DNA of 9,422 nt from Anaerolineales bacterium (GTDB lineage: Bacteria; Chloroflexota; Anaerolineae; Anaerolineales; E44-bin32), in assembly GCA_030642885.1 (NCBI GenBank), contig DAOWMX010000065.1, positions 1 through 9,422 of the forward strand, written 5' to 3'. The notes beneath the pieces are model-generated. The model was not told the DNA's origin. It ran no database searches and was given only the letters and a program-made list of their open reading frames with translations. Made by a program: the position numbers and the translations under genes. Positions 1 to 6,564 of the stretch are shown here, one piece after another (position 1 is the first letter of the stretch; every line of letters begins with the position of its first letter).

Positions 1-747
1 GATGATGATCTAGATCCATCGCCCACTGCTGTGGAGAGCCTTGTTCCTTCGGCCACGCCGGTCCCAACGGATGAGCCGCTACAGGTCACGGCGAGTATGA
101 ATGCCAATTGTCGTCGCGGCCCAAGCACGGGGGCAGATCAATATGCCTACCTTCTCAAAGGGCATAGCGCCCTGGCGCAAGGTTGGAATGAGAACCCCGC
201 GCTCCCGTGGTTCTTGATCGACGTCGATGACAAACCAGATCCCTGTTGGATTTCCGGATCCACACTGGAATATGCCTTTGACCCCGGCATCCTACCCTTC
301 GTTGCACCGCCGCTAGGTTCTATTGCTGGTGAGGTGTGGCACGATATTTGTGAGTTCACAGGCGGTCAAGGGGGGGAGCCGCTTGTGCTCGGGCTGGGGT
401 GCGCGGAGGGGCTGGGTCCCAATGAAATGCGGGCTAATGGCGTTCATGATAGTTTCGAGGACGGGTTTGCCGGCGTGACGATTCACCTGGGTTCAGGCGC
501 CTGTCCATCGACTGGCATAACGACAACAACCACCGATTCCGCTGGGCAATATGCATTCGGGGGACTCTCAGCGGGTACATATTGTGTGTCGTTTAACCCC
601 CTTACCGACGGCAACGACAGCATCTTGATCCCGGGCGGTTTGACGTACCCAACCGTTGGAGGAACGCCCCAGGCAACGGTGACCCTGCTCATCAGCCAGA
701 ATAAAGCCGGTGTGGCTTTCGGATGGATGTGGCAGTTTGGGAACTGA
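1..747 (+). CDS. Secreted/surface protein with SH3b-like and SdrD-B-like domains (5' end missing)
   Basis: The frame is open from the first base of the window, so this is the last 248 residues of a longer protein; the GTG at 31 is probably internal. The visible part begins with an acidic, Pro/Thr/Ser-rich linker (residues 1-28), as is common after a lipoprotein or signal-peptide N-terminus. An SH3b-like segment follows (about 28-90, with NANCRRGPST and PCWISGSTLE). From about 98 there is an SdrD/Cna B-type beta-sandwich domain: GSIAGEVWHD, then ANGVHDSFEDGFAGVTIHL (Ca-binding-like acidic loop), then DSAGQYAFGGLSAGTYCVSF. Six cysteines are spread through the exported part. Such domains act outside the cell in wall binding or as rigid stalks; no catalytic motif is visible. 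The gene ends in a clear terminator. Domain assignments are by motif recognition; the overall function is unknown. Confidence 0.75.
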   Translation, partial: DDDLDPSPTAVESLVPSATPVPTDEPLQVTASMNANCRRGPSTGADQYAYLLKGHSALAQGWNENPALPWFLIDVDDKPDPCWISGSTLEYAFDPGILPFVAPPLGSIAGEVWHDICEFTGGQGGEPLVLGLGCAEGLGPNEMRANGVHDSFEDGFAGVTIHLGSGACPSTGITTTTTDSAGQYAFGGLSAGTYCVSFNPLTDGNDSILIPGGLTYPTVGGTPQATVTLLISQNKAGVAFGWMWQFGN

Positions 748-815
748 GGCGTACCTACCCCGGCAACGATCTGTCTCGAGTGGGAAACGCAATTGCGCCG
801 GTTAGAAACTGCAGC

Positions 816-848
816 GGGCTGTCCTTCAAGGACAGCCCCTTTTCCTTT
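816..848 (+). terminator. Intrinsic terminator of the SdrD-B-like gene
   Basis: A perfect 10-bp GC-rich stem (GGGCTGTCCT, 816-825, with AGGACAGCCC, 829-838) has a 3-nt TCA loop. It is followed by CTTTTCCTTT on the plus strand. It lies 68 bp after the stop of the upstream gene and 45 bp from the end of the convergent tryptophanase gene. On the minus strand the hairpin is not followed by a T run, so it mainly serves the plus-strand gene. Confidence 0.85.
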
Positions 849-892
849 CGCCGATATTGGCAAAATCGCAGTCTTGTTGAGAAGGCCCTAAT

Positions 893-2269
893 TTAAAGCG
901 GTTCGAACCTCGCTGTGAAGTGCCGCAGCAGCTCCGGGGCGTAGGTGATCCGGCAGCCTTTAATCTCGTCCTTGTGTTCTGCGATTCGCTTAAATGTCTC
1001 GATCACGAAATCCATGTGCGCCTGGGTGTACATCCGGCGCGGTATTGCCATCCGGAGCAGTTCCATCAACGGATAGTGCTTCTCGCCTGTCTCGGGGTCG
1101 GTGTAGGCAAAGGCGACCGAACCCAATTCGACGCCGCGGATCCCGCCCTCCAAATAGAGTTCTATCGAAAGCGCCTGACCCGGAAATTCATCGCGGGGGA
1201 TATGCGGCAGTAGGTTTCTGGCATCGACGTAGACCGCGTGACCGCCCGGTGGCAGGACGACGGGAATCCCTGCATCATGCAGCCCCTCGACGAGATATGC
1301 TGTCTGGCCCAGGCGGTATTCGAGGTATTGTTCGTCCAATCCTTCCCACAGTCCAACGGCGATGGCGTCCAGGTCTCGCCCGGCAAGACCACCGTAGGTG
1401 GGGAAGCCCTCACGCAGGATGAGTTCGTTCTGCGCCCTCTGGAAAAGGTCATCGTCGTTCATCGCCAGGAATCCGCCGATGTTCACCAGGGCATCTTTCT
1501 TGGCGCTCATCGTCGCTCCATCTGCCAGTGAGAATACCTCCTGCGCGATTTCGAGCGTCGATTTTTCGGCATACCCGCTCTCACGGGTCTTAATGAAATA
1601 AGCGTTCTCCGCGTAGCGGCAGGCGTCGATGAAGAATGGAATTTTGTATTTGCGGTAGATTTTGCTTGTCCGGCGGATATTCTCAAGCGACACGGGCTGC
1701 CCGCCGGTGGCGTTATTCGTGATCGTGATCAGCCCCAGGGGTATGTTCTCCGCTCCAGTTTCTTTGATGAACGCCTCCAATTTTTCGATGTCCATGTTCC
1801 CCTTGAAGGGATGGAGCGCTGCCGGGTCGCCAGCTTCATCGATCACCAGGTTGACGGGGCGCCCGCCGCGGGCGCGGATATTGGCTTCGGTGGTGTCGAA
1901 ATGAGTGTTCGAAGGGATACTTTGGCCAGGATTAATGAGCAATGTGCTGAGAATGTGCTCGGCGGCTCTGCCCTGATGGGTGGGGACAAAATGCTTGAAG
2001 CCAAAAATCTGGGATATCGCCTCCTTGAGGTGGAAGAAGGAACGCGCTCCGGCGTAGGATTCGTCACCCTGCATCATCGCTCCCCACTGGTGATCGCTCA
2101 TCGCACCGGTGCCTGAATCGGTGAGAAAATCGATGAAGATATCGTCAGAGCGAAGTCCGAAGGTGTTGAAGCCTGCTGCTGTCAGGGCAGTTTCACGCTC
2201 TTTACGGCTGATCCTGCGAATGGGTTCGACAGTTTTAATCCGGAACGGTTCGGGTGGATAGGACCTCAT
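893..2269 (-). CDS. tnaA: Tryptophanase (tryptophan indole-lyase)
   Basis: A PLP-dependent beta-eliminating lyase that converts L-tryptophan to indole, pyruvate and ammonia in the cytoplasm. The 458-residue protein is full length for the tryptophanase/tyrosine phenol-lyase family and aligns end to end, from PPEPFRIKTVEP to LRHFTARF. By position against the known enzymes, PLP-site residues are present: Lys258 in SAKKDA (Schiff base), Asp215 and Arg218 in FFIDACR, Asn186, Gln99-Gly-Arg101 and Tyr72. Three positions separating the two activities read as tryptophanase: Asp125 in FDTT (Thr124 in tyrosine phenol-lyase), Leu382 in GVELGS (Arg381 in the lyase) and His450 in LRHFTA (Phe448). One oddity is GRAAE where both families usually have GRGAE. 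The ATG start has a GGAGG five bases upstream. The gene is monocistronic, with no transporter gene beside it and no TnaC-like leader. Substrate is inferred from these residues, not proven. Confidence 0.93.
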   Translation of the reverse strand: MRSYPPEPFRIKTVEPIRRISRKERETALTAAGFNTFGLRSDDIFIDFLTDSGTGAMSDHQWGAMMQGDESYAGARSFFHLKEAISQIFGFKHFVPTHQGRAAEHILSTLLINPGQSIPSNTHFDTTEANIRARGGRPVNLVIDEAGDPAALHPFKGNMDIEKLEAFIKETGAENIPLGLITITNNATGGQPVSLENIRRTSKIYRKYKIPFFIDACRYAENAYFIKTRESGYAEKSTLEIAQEVFSLADGATMSAKKDALVNIGGFLAMNDDDLFQRAQNELILREGFPTYGGLAGRDLDAIAVGLWEGLDEQYLEYRLGQTAYLVEGLHDAGIPVVLPPGGHAVYVDARNLLPHIPRDEFPGQALSIELYLEGGIRGVELGSVAFAYTDPETGEKHYPLMELLRMAIPRRMYTQAHMDFVIETFKRIAEHKDEIKGCRITYAPELLRHFTARFEPL

Positions 2270-2274
2270 TTATA

Positions 2275-2279
2275 CCTCC
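2275..2279 (-). promoter_or_regulatory. Ribosome binding site of tnaA
   Basis: GGAGG on the minus strand lies 5 nt before the ATG at 2269 and supports this start over any internal one. Confidence 0.8.
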
Positions 2280-2285
2280 GTGCGT

Positions 2286-2390
2286 TGATTGTGACGGTGT
2301 ATTTCTCGTCGTTAATTCCCGGGTGTTGTTGTGATTGTAACGGATTCATTCGGTAATCTATCCCGCTGAAACATCAACCCGATGATTGTA
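2286..2390 (-). repeat. Three direct copies of a TGATTGT word in the tnaA leader region
   Basis: The plus strand reads TGATTGTGACGG (2286-2297), TGATTGTAACGG (2332-2343) and TGATTGTACATG (2383-2390 core). All are in the same orientation, starting 46 and 51 bp apart; the first two match at 11 of 12 bases. On the coding strand for tnaA they read CCGTCACAATCA, CCGTTACAATCA and TACAATCA. They fall within 125 bp upstream of the tnaA start. They could be binding sites of a regulator of tnaA, but this is inference. No convincing -35/-10 pair for tnaA could be recognised in the same stretch. Confidence 0.35.
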
Positions 2391-2435
2391 CATGATATGT
2401 TCGACATGGGATGGTAGACTAATCCGCTCTTCTTC

Positions 2436-2464
2436 TTGATGCGTGCCCATACAGCGACTATACT
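2436..2464 (+). promoter_or_regulatory. Sigma70-type promoter of the metallo-hydrolase gene
   Basis: TTGATG (2436-2441) and TATACT (2459-2464) are separated by exactly 17 bp, predicting a transcription start near 2471 and an 81-nt leader before the GTG at 2552. It is the best-spaced promoter in the 2270-2551 intergenic region. A second TATGCT/TATTCT pair of -10-like words at 2498-2508 has no matching -35. Confidence 0.6.
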
Positions 2465-2541
2465 TCAATTCTTACAGAGAAAAAAACGGCAGTAGTTTAT
2501 GCTATTCTCGCATCCGACGATGATCATCGAGGGGGGAAGAT

Positions 2542-2546
2542 AGGAG
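2542..2546 (+). promoter_or_regulatory. Ribosome binding site deciding the GTG start of the metallo-hydrolase
   Basis: AGGAG lies 5 nt before GTG at 2552. A second purine-rich stretch (GGGGGGAAGA, 2531-2540) lies just upstream. It supports the GTG as the start. Confidence 0.7.
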
Positions 2547-2551
2547 CACCG

Positions 2552-3226
2552 GTGACACCTGAAGAATTTCAACTAGGAAATCTAGAAATCGTCACCTTCG
2601 AATTGGGATTGGCGATAACGAACACCTACCTGCTTGGCGATCCAGAGACGAAGAGCGCAATTGTGATCGACCCTGCCTGGGATGGTGAGCAAATCGCCAG
2701 CGTGGCGCTGGATCGAGGTTGGCAAATCAACGCGATCTGGCTCACTCACGCGCATTTCGATCATTTCGGCGGTGTGAGCGGCATCGAAAAATCCACCGAC
2801 ACTCCTATCCCGGTTGCACTCCATCCGTTGGATTTCCCACTCTGGCAGGCCAACGGCGGCGCGGCTTTTTTTGGGATTACCGAATTCGACCCCGGCCCGG
2901 AGCCCACGATCGACCTCGAAGCCGGAATGGAACTCACGCTGGGGAAAACTCGCTTTGAGGTCCGACACACCCCCGGCCATTCTCTCGGTCATGTTATTTT
3001 TGTATCCGAGGGGCTTGGGGCGGTCTTCTGCGGCGATCTCATCTTCTCCGGCAGCGTCGGGCGGACCGATCTACAGGGTGGGGATTGGAATACGTTGCTG
3101 CAGAGCATCCGCGAGGAGATCCTTGTCCTTCCAGACGAGACCTGCTTGTTCACCGGCCATGGTCCACCCACGACGGTTGGTAAGGAACGCAGGAGCAACC
3201 CCTTCATCACGGGGGAGATCCTTTAA
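2552..3226 (+). CDS. Metallo-beta-lactamase-fold hydrolase, YcbL/glyoxalase II-like
   Basis: A 224-residue cytoplasmic hydrolase of the MBL fold, with a binuclear metal site. The metal-binding set is complete: THAHFDH (His66, His68, Asp70, His71), TPGHS (His143), GDLIF (Asp162) and GHG (His203). The segments GSVGRTDL (167-174) and GPPTTVGKERRSNPF (204-218) are hallmarks of the short glyoxalase II-like/YcbL subgroup. That subgroup lacks the C-terminal helical domain of true glyoxalase II. The likely chemistry is thioester or related ester hydrolysis; no signal peptide is seen and the exact substrate cannot be read from sequence. The GTG start is supported by AGGAG and a promoter upstream. The gene stands alone, divergent from tnaA, with no clear terminator; repeat DNA begins almost immediately after its stop. 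ETHE1-type persulfide dioxygenase is a less likely alternative. Confidence 0.85.
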   Translation: MTPEEFQLGNLEIVTFELGLAITNTYLLGDPETKSAIVIDPAWDGEQIASVALDRGWQINAIWLTHAHFDHFGGVSGIEKSTDTPIPVALHPLDFPLWQANGGAAFFGITEFDPGPEPTIDLEAGMELTLGKTRFEVRHTPGHSLGHVIFVSEGLGAVFCGDLIFSGSVGRTDLQGGDWNTLLQSIREEILVLPDETCLFTGHGPPTTVGKERRSNPFITGEIL

Positions 3227-3264
3227 GGGGATTTCTTCTAGATATTGCCGCTTACCTTTCAAAT

Positions 3265-3290
3265 GTAATTTCGAGTGAGCCGCGCAGCGG
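3265..3290 (+). repeat. Direct repeat copy 1 (ATTTCGAGTGAGCCGCGC core)
   Basis: The 26-bp word 3265-3290 recurs at 3555-3580 with two mismatches (A/T at the third base, G/A near the end). This copy is followed by unrelated sequence and looks truncated. Confidence 0.8.
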
Positions 3291-3316
3291 TGAAGGAATA
3301 ACATGATGCGTGAAGC

Positions 3317-3525
3317 TGTCATGCTGAGCCCATTCGGCTTCGCTCCCCACTCCCTTCGGTCGGGGACTTCGCCCCCCAAACCCCTCTCCGCTTCGCCCCT
3401 ACTGGATGCTCCGCGAGGGGCGCAGAGCGGAACGGGGGACTTCGCAGGCTAAACTCCGCGAAGCAATCTCCTCGTTTCTTGATTGGGGATTGCCACGTCG
3501 CCCTGACGGGCTCCTCGCAATGACA
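3317..3525. repeat. 209-bp interspersed element with TGTCAT...ATGACA ends, highly palindromic
   Basis: The ends are imperfect inverted repeats: TGTCATGCTGAG at 3317-3328 and CTCCTCGCAATGACA ending at 3525. Read on the minus strand it begins TGTCATTGCGAGGAGCCCG and continues through an AGGAGATTGCTTCG phrase. That is a wording recognised from non-coding repeats scattered in many environmental bacterial genomes. Inside, CCGCT and CGCCCCT (3388-3400) pair with AGGGGCG and AGCGG (3416-3430), and GGGGACTTCGC occurs twice (3362-3372 and 3435-3445). It could fold as RNA or cruciform. No transposase is encoded, so if mobile it is a passive, MITE-like or REP-like element. Confidence 0.6.
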
Positions 3526-3554
3526 GGCACAGGAATGACTCTCCATGAGTGCCT

Positions 3555-3643
3555 GTTATTTCGAGTGAGCCGCGCAACGGCCCTTCGGCGGAGTATATCC
3601 CGACCAGGTCGAGGGGCTCAGGATAAACTCACCGAGAAATCCC
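3555..3643. repeat. Second interspersed element, ATTTCGAGTGAG...CTCACCGAGAAATCCC
   Basis: It starts with the second copy of the 26-bp word (3555-3580) and ends in CTCACCGAGAAATCCC. Its ends are partly inverted: ATTTCGAGTGAG against the reverse complement ATTTCTCGGTGAG. The interior has GGTCGAGGGGCTCAGGATAAACTC-like wording, recognised from common non-coding repeats. The plus-strand end of the upstream hydrolase gene also runs into GGGGATTTCT (3227-3236), possibly a remnant end of another copy. Confidence 0.55.
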
Positions 3644-3743
3644 TTTGATGCTGCTCCTGGGAATTCCATCTCAGGAAACGAATGGTCTCCCATCCCCTTA
3701 AGGCCGTTGTCGCCGTATTTCTCAAATCTTGGGAAGCAAGAAC

Positions 3744-4514
3744 TCAAGGAGCAGGTTGAAGTTCTGATTGGATCCAAGCTAGCCAGGTGTGCACATCTCC
3801 ACTCGGCTCCTGCGGCGCGATCGCCAGGATCGTGATAGGAAGAGGATAGCGACCATCGTTGATTGCCGCCTCTCCGGGACGGATCCCCTCGACACGGATC
3901 GGGCGGACCTTTTCACCAACGGCTGAATAGGGCAGGAAACCAATTGCCCCTTCATTTTCATCCACAAGTTGCAGGACAGCAGCCGGCGTAGGACCGAGTA
4001 GGGCGTTGTTTGTAAACCGTTGCCCGTTCATCACGGTCGACTGGAATGCGGCTCGGACTTCATCGCCAGGGAGCGGGATTACAGGTTGGATCGGAAGATT
4101 GGTGTCTGTAAGGGAATCCCAGCTGCTCATTCGTCCAGTGAAGATCGCTGCCAGTTCGTCAATACTCAGGTCCCGCACGCGAAGATCGGAATTCACAACT
4201 ACCACAATTCCATCATCACCTAAGGGTGTCGCGAACCACCCTGTAGGTGGCGTAAGACCCCCGATAAGGACATCACCGGTCCCATCTTCTAGAGATGTGA
4301 GAGCTGCTTCAGGCGGCTGGTTCATCAGCGAGATAAATGAATCCGGGTTGACTTGAAGGTATCCATCGAACCAGCTCTTCACGAGATCGGCATACGCGGG
4401 TGTGCTGATAACCTGCTGTACCACTGGTGTTGGAGTAGGCGTTGCCGCCGGCGCGCACGCGCCCACGTGACTCACTGCGATCGCGAGCAGGATGAGATTA
4501 CCCTTTAAACGCAT
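3744..4514 (-). CDS. PstS-like substrate-binding lipoprotein
   Basis: A predicted exported lipoprotein of 256 residues with a periplasmic-binding-protein fold related to phosphate-binding PstS. The N-terminus MRLKGNLILLAIAV leads into a lipobox VGAC with the lipidated Cys at 20, then an Ala/Thr/Pro linker (TPTPTP). PstS-like blocks are DDGIVVVVNSD (about 100-110), LSIDELAAIFTGRMSSW (116-132) and ENEGAIGFLPYSAV (186-199). It is shorter than typical PstS and lacks the GSG-type phosphate-loop wording near the N-terminus, so the ligand may not be phosphate; no pstCAB genes are adjacent. I chose the ATG at 4514 because the lipoprotein signal begins there. A GTG at 4535 would add seven residues, and the GGAGG at 4526-4530 is 11 nt from the ATG. 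It overlaps the end of uppP by 17 bp, so translation is probably coupled. Confidence 0.8.
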   Translation of the reverse strand: MRLKGNLILLAIAVSHVGACAPAATPTPTPVVQQVISTPAYADLVKSWFDGYLQVNPDSFISLMNQPPEAALTSLEDGTGDVLIGGLTPPTGWFATPLGDDGIVVVVNSDLRVRDLSIDELAAIFTGRMSSWDSLTDTNLPIQPVIPLPGDEVRAAFQSTVMNGQRFTNNALLGPTPAAVLQLVDENEGAIGFLPYSAVGEKVRPIRVEGIRPGEAAINDGRYPLPITILAIAPQEPSGDVHTWLAWIQSELQPAP

Positions 4515-5322
4515 AGATGATGCAACCTCCCACACCGACGATAGTACAGTAGATAGCGAAGACAGTAAGCGGGTGGCGTCGAAGGTAGGAAAGGAGCCAA
4601 TGGATAGAGGCCAGGCCTACGAGCGCAGACGTTGTGAACCCGATGAATAGGTTGGATAGCTGTGACCCTGGGTCAGGGATGGCGGACAGATCCAACAGAG
4701 CGATAAACCCCGCGCCAAGCATAGCTGGGATCGACAAGAGGAAAGAGAAACGAGCTGCATCTTCCCGCTTCAGCGAGCGCAGCAAACCGCCCGCGATCGT
4801 GGATCCGGAGCGTGAAATCCCCGGGAAAAGCGCCAGGGTCTGCGCAAGGCCGATCCACAGGGAATCCACCCAGTTTAGTTCCTTCATGGGCTTATCGGCG
4901 CGATGGAGGCGTTCGCTGACGAAGAGGATGGCTGCTGTAACCAGGAGAAAGAGTGAGACTGCGAGCGGGCTATCGAATGCCTTTTCGACGACAGGTTTGA
5001 GCAAGAGCCCCAAGACTGCGGCTGGGAGGCTGCCCAGGAGGATCAACCACGCCAGGCGGGCATCGGGATCATCGAACGGGCGTCGCTGAAGAATTCCGCT
5101 CAGGGCAGCAGTGAACATACTCAGGAGTTCCCGCCGGAAGTAGAGGATGACAGCTAGAGTAGTCCCCCACTGAATCAGGATGTTGAAGATGAACGCAGTT
5201 GTGGGGTCGAACTGCCAATTGAGAAGCCAGGGTACGAGCACCAGGTGACCACTGGAAGAGATGGGGAGGAATTCGGTTACTCCTTGCACGATCCCGAGAA
5301 CAAAGGCTTGAAAAGGGGTCAT
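4498..5322 (-). CDS. uppP: Undecaprenyl-diphosphate phosphatase
   Basis: An integral membrane enzyme (BacA/UppP family, 274 residues, normal length) that dephosphorylates C55-PP to C55-P. This recycles the lipid carrier for peptidoglycan and other wall polymers and can confer bacitracin tolerance. Both family signatures are present: GIVQGVTEFLPISSSGHL at 10-27 (Glu17, His26) and PGISRSGST at 167-175 (Arg171). The first carries QG where E. coli has EG, a common variant as far as I recall. Several hydrophobic helices are visible (for example 43-61, 91-110, 118-136, 192-210, 225-245, 252-270). The ATG has GGAG at 5329-5332, six nt upstream. It starts 3 bp after the tgt stop and its 3' end overlaps the lipoprotein gene, so it is the middle gene of a three-gene operon without a promoter of its own that I can see. 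Confidence 0.95.
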   Translation of the reverse strand: MTPFQAFVLGIVQGVTEFLPISSSGHLVLVPWLLNWQFDPTTAFIFNILIQWGTTLAVILYFRRELLSMFTAALSGILQRRPFDDPDARLAWLILLGSLPAAVLGLLLKPVVEKAFDSPLAVSLFLLVTAAILFVSERLHRADKPMKELNWVDSLWIGLAQTLALFPGISRSGSTIAGGLLRSLKREDAARFSFLLSIPAMLGAGFIALLDLSAIPDPGSQLSNLFIGFTTSALVGLASIHWLLSYLRRHPLTVFAIYCTIVGVGGCIIYAFKG

Positions 5323-5325
5323 CGA

Positions 5326-6450
5326 TCACTCCACGTCTTGCCGGTGTTTGTTGAAATGAGCACGGAACTCAGCCGCAAAAATCTCTAGATTTCCAGCGAT
5401 GATGGAATTCCTGAGATCGGCAGCGAGAGCGGTGAGCATAGTGATGTTGTGGATGGAGAGCAGCGTGGCGGCGAGCATCTCCCCCGTATTGCATAGGTGG
5501 CGGATGTAAGCCCGGGTGAAGGTCGTACAGGTATAGCAGGAACATTCTGGGTCTAGCGGTCGTTCATCATCGGCGTACTGCGCTTTGCGCATGTTCATCC
5601 GCCCGCGCCGGGTTTGCGCGCTGTGGTTGCGAGCCATCCGTGTTGGCAGGACACAGTCGAAGAGATCCACCCCGCGCTGAACAGCTTCCACGAGGTCCTC
5701 CGGGCTGCCGACGCCCATCAAGTACCTCGGCCGATCTGCAGGCAGCACATCATCGATGACTTCGAGCATTGCCTTCATCTCCGTTTTTGTTTCGCCGACA
5801 GAAAGACCCCCGATGGCGATACCCGGGAACTCGAGACTGGCGATGAATTGCGCGGACTGTTCGCGTAAGTCGGAGAACACACCGCCCTGCAAGATTCCGA
5901 AAAGAGCTTGATCGTCCCGCTTCTTCGCGGCCAGACAGCGTTCAGCCCAGGCGTGGGTCCGGGAGAGGGCCGCCTCATTCTCGCCGCGGTCGTATGGGGC
6001 AGGGCATTCATCGAGGGCCATGATGATGTCCGCGCCGAGTTGTTCCTGGACGGCGATGACGCTTTCCGGTGTGAAGCGAAGGGTTGTTCCATCGAGATGG
6101 GATTTAAACGTAACCCCATCCGCATCGATCTCGCGTTGCTTGGCTAACGAAAAGACCTGAAAGCCGCCGGAATCCGTGAGGATGGGTTTCTGCCAGCCCA
6201 TGAATGTGTGCAGCCCTCCAAGAGAAGCGATCCTCTCAGCGCCAGGTCGCAGGAAAAGATGGTAGGTATTGGCAAGGACGAGCGTTGCCCCTGCTGCCTC
6301 GATTTGGCGCGGCGTCAATGCTTTGACCGTCGCCTGGGTGCCCACCGGCGCAAAGATGGGTGTGAGCAGTTCGCCGTGCGGTGTTTGCAGGGTTCCCGCT
6401 CGTCCGCGGCCATCCTGTGCTGTCAGGTGAAAGCTGAAATCAGCCATCAT
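5326..6450 (-). CDS. tgt: Queuine/preQ1 tRNA-ribosyltransferase (tRNA-guanine transglycosylase)
   Basis: A zinc enzyme exchanging the wobble guanine 34 of tRNAs with GUN anticodons (Asp, Asn, His, Tyr) for preQ1, the key step of queuosine formation. Conserved parts are all visible: TPIFAPVGTQATVK near the N-terminus; LTDSGGFQVFSL with the catalytic Asp (93 from this start); GVDLFDCVLPTR with the nucleophilic Asp265; and the zinc ligands CSCYTC (Cys303, 305, 308) with His334 in SIHN. Length matches the bacterial family at about 374 residues. Two ATGs in tandem (6450, 6447) follow a weak GGAA at 6457-6460. Starting at 6447 would reproduce the E. coli active-site numbering; a GTG at 6462 has no ribosome site. 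It is the first gene of the tgt-uppP-lipoprotein operon, with its own promoter and a hairpin-bearing 78-nt leader. No other queuosine genes are in the window. Confidence 0.96.
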   Translation of the reverse strand: MMADFSFHLTAQDGRGRAGTLQTPHGELLTPIFAPVGTQATVKALTPRQIEAAGATLVLANTYHLFLRPGAERIASLGGLHTFMGWQKPILTDSGGFQVFSLAKQREIDADGVTFKSHLDGTTLRFTPESVIAVQEQLGADIIMALDECPAPYDRGENEAALSRTHAWAERCLAAKKRDDQALFGILQGGVFSDLREQSAQFIASLEFPGIAIGGLSVGETKTEMKAMLEVIDDVLPADRPRYLMGVGSPEDLVEAVQRGVDLFDCVLPTRMARNHSAQTRRGRMNMRKAQYADDERPLDPECSCYTCTTFTRAYIRHLCNTGEMLAATLLSIHNITMLTALAADLRNSIIAGNLEIFAAEFRAHFNKHRQDVE

Positions 6451-6461
6451 AACGGATTCCA

Positions 6462-6494
6462 CGCTGACAGATTGTGGAGAGGATGATGTCAGCG
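6462..6494 (-). promoter_or_regulatory. 8-bp inverted repeat in the tgt leader
   Basis: CGCTGACA (6462-6469) and TGTCAGCG (6487-6494) are perfect inverted repeats with a 17-bp gap. In the predicted tgt transcript they would form a stem-loop between the start site (about 6528) and the weak GGAA ribosome site. It could be a leader hairpin or a protein operator; the sequence alone does not decide. It does not resemble a preQ1 riboswitch. Confidence 0.45.
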
Positions 6495-6534
6495 GTCTTC
6501 AGGAAGCGTTCCATGCGGAGTCTCATAGCGCTCG

Positions 6535-6564
6535 ATTATACCCATGCCTCCAATAAGTTGTCAT
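6535..6564 (-). promoter_or_regulatory. Promoter of the tgt operon
   Basis: The minus strand has a perfect -10 TATAAT (6540-6535), with ATGACA (6564-6559) 18 bp upstream (TGACAA at 17 bp is the alternative register). The predicted start is near 6528, giving a 78-nt leader to the ATG at 6450. Its -35 overlaps the -35 of the divergent alr promoter. Confidence 0.7.

Larger units (their letters stand above)
3227..3743. other. Gene-free 517-bp stretch made of interspersed-repeat fragments
   Basis: No credible gene is present on either strand; open frames here lack ribosome sites and read through palindromic DNA. The stretch holds two copies of a 26-bp word, a 209-bp element with TGTCAT...ATGACA ends, and an 87-bp ATTTCGAG...GAAATCCC element. 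Short phrases typical of environmental genomic repeats recur, such as CTTCGGCTTCGCTCC and GGCTCAGGATAAACTC. About 100 bp next to the lipoprotein stop codon (3644-3743) shows nothing recognisable, including no terminator. Confidence 0.7.

Noticed and set aside
1162..2116. Several long open frames overlapping tnaA on both strands
   Set aside because: They are shadow frames of the strongly supported tryptophanase gene.
2312..2374. Minus-strand 20-codon ORF upstream of tnaA, as a TnaC-like leader peptide
   Set aside because: It has no tryptophan codon, no good ribosome site and no TnaC-like sequence.
3406..3648. ORFs inside the repeat region (plus 3406-3648, minus 3319-3546)
   Set aside because: They translate palindromic repeat DNA into Arg/Ser/Pro-rich sequence without start signals.
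6451..6528. preQ1 riboswitch in front of tgt
   Set aside because: The C-rich loop and A-rich tail landmarks of preQ1 aptamers are absent; only a simple inverted repeat is present.
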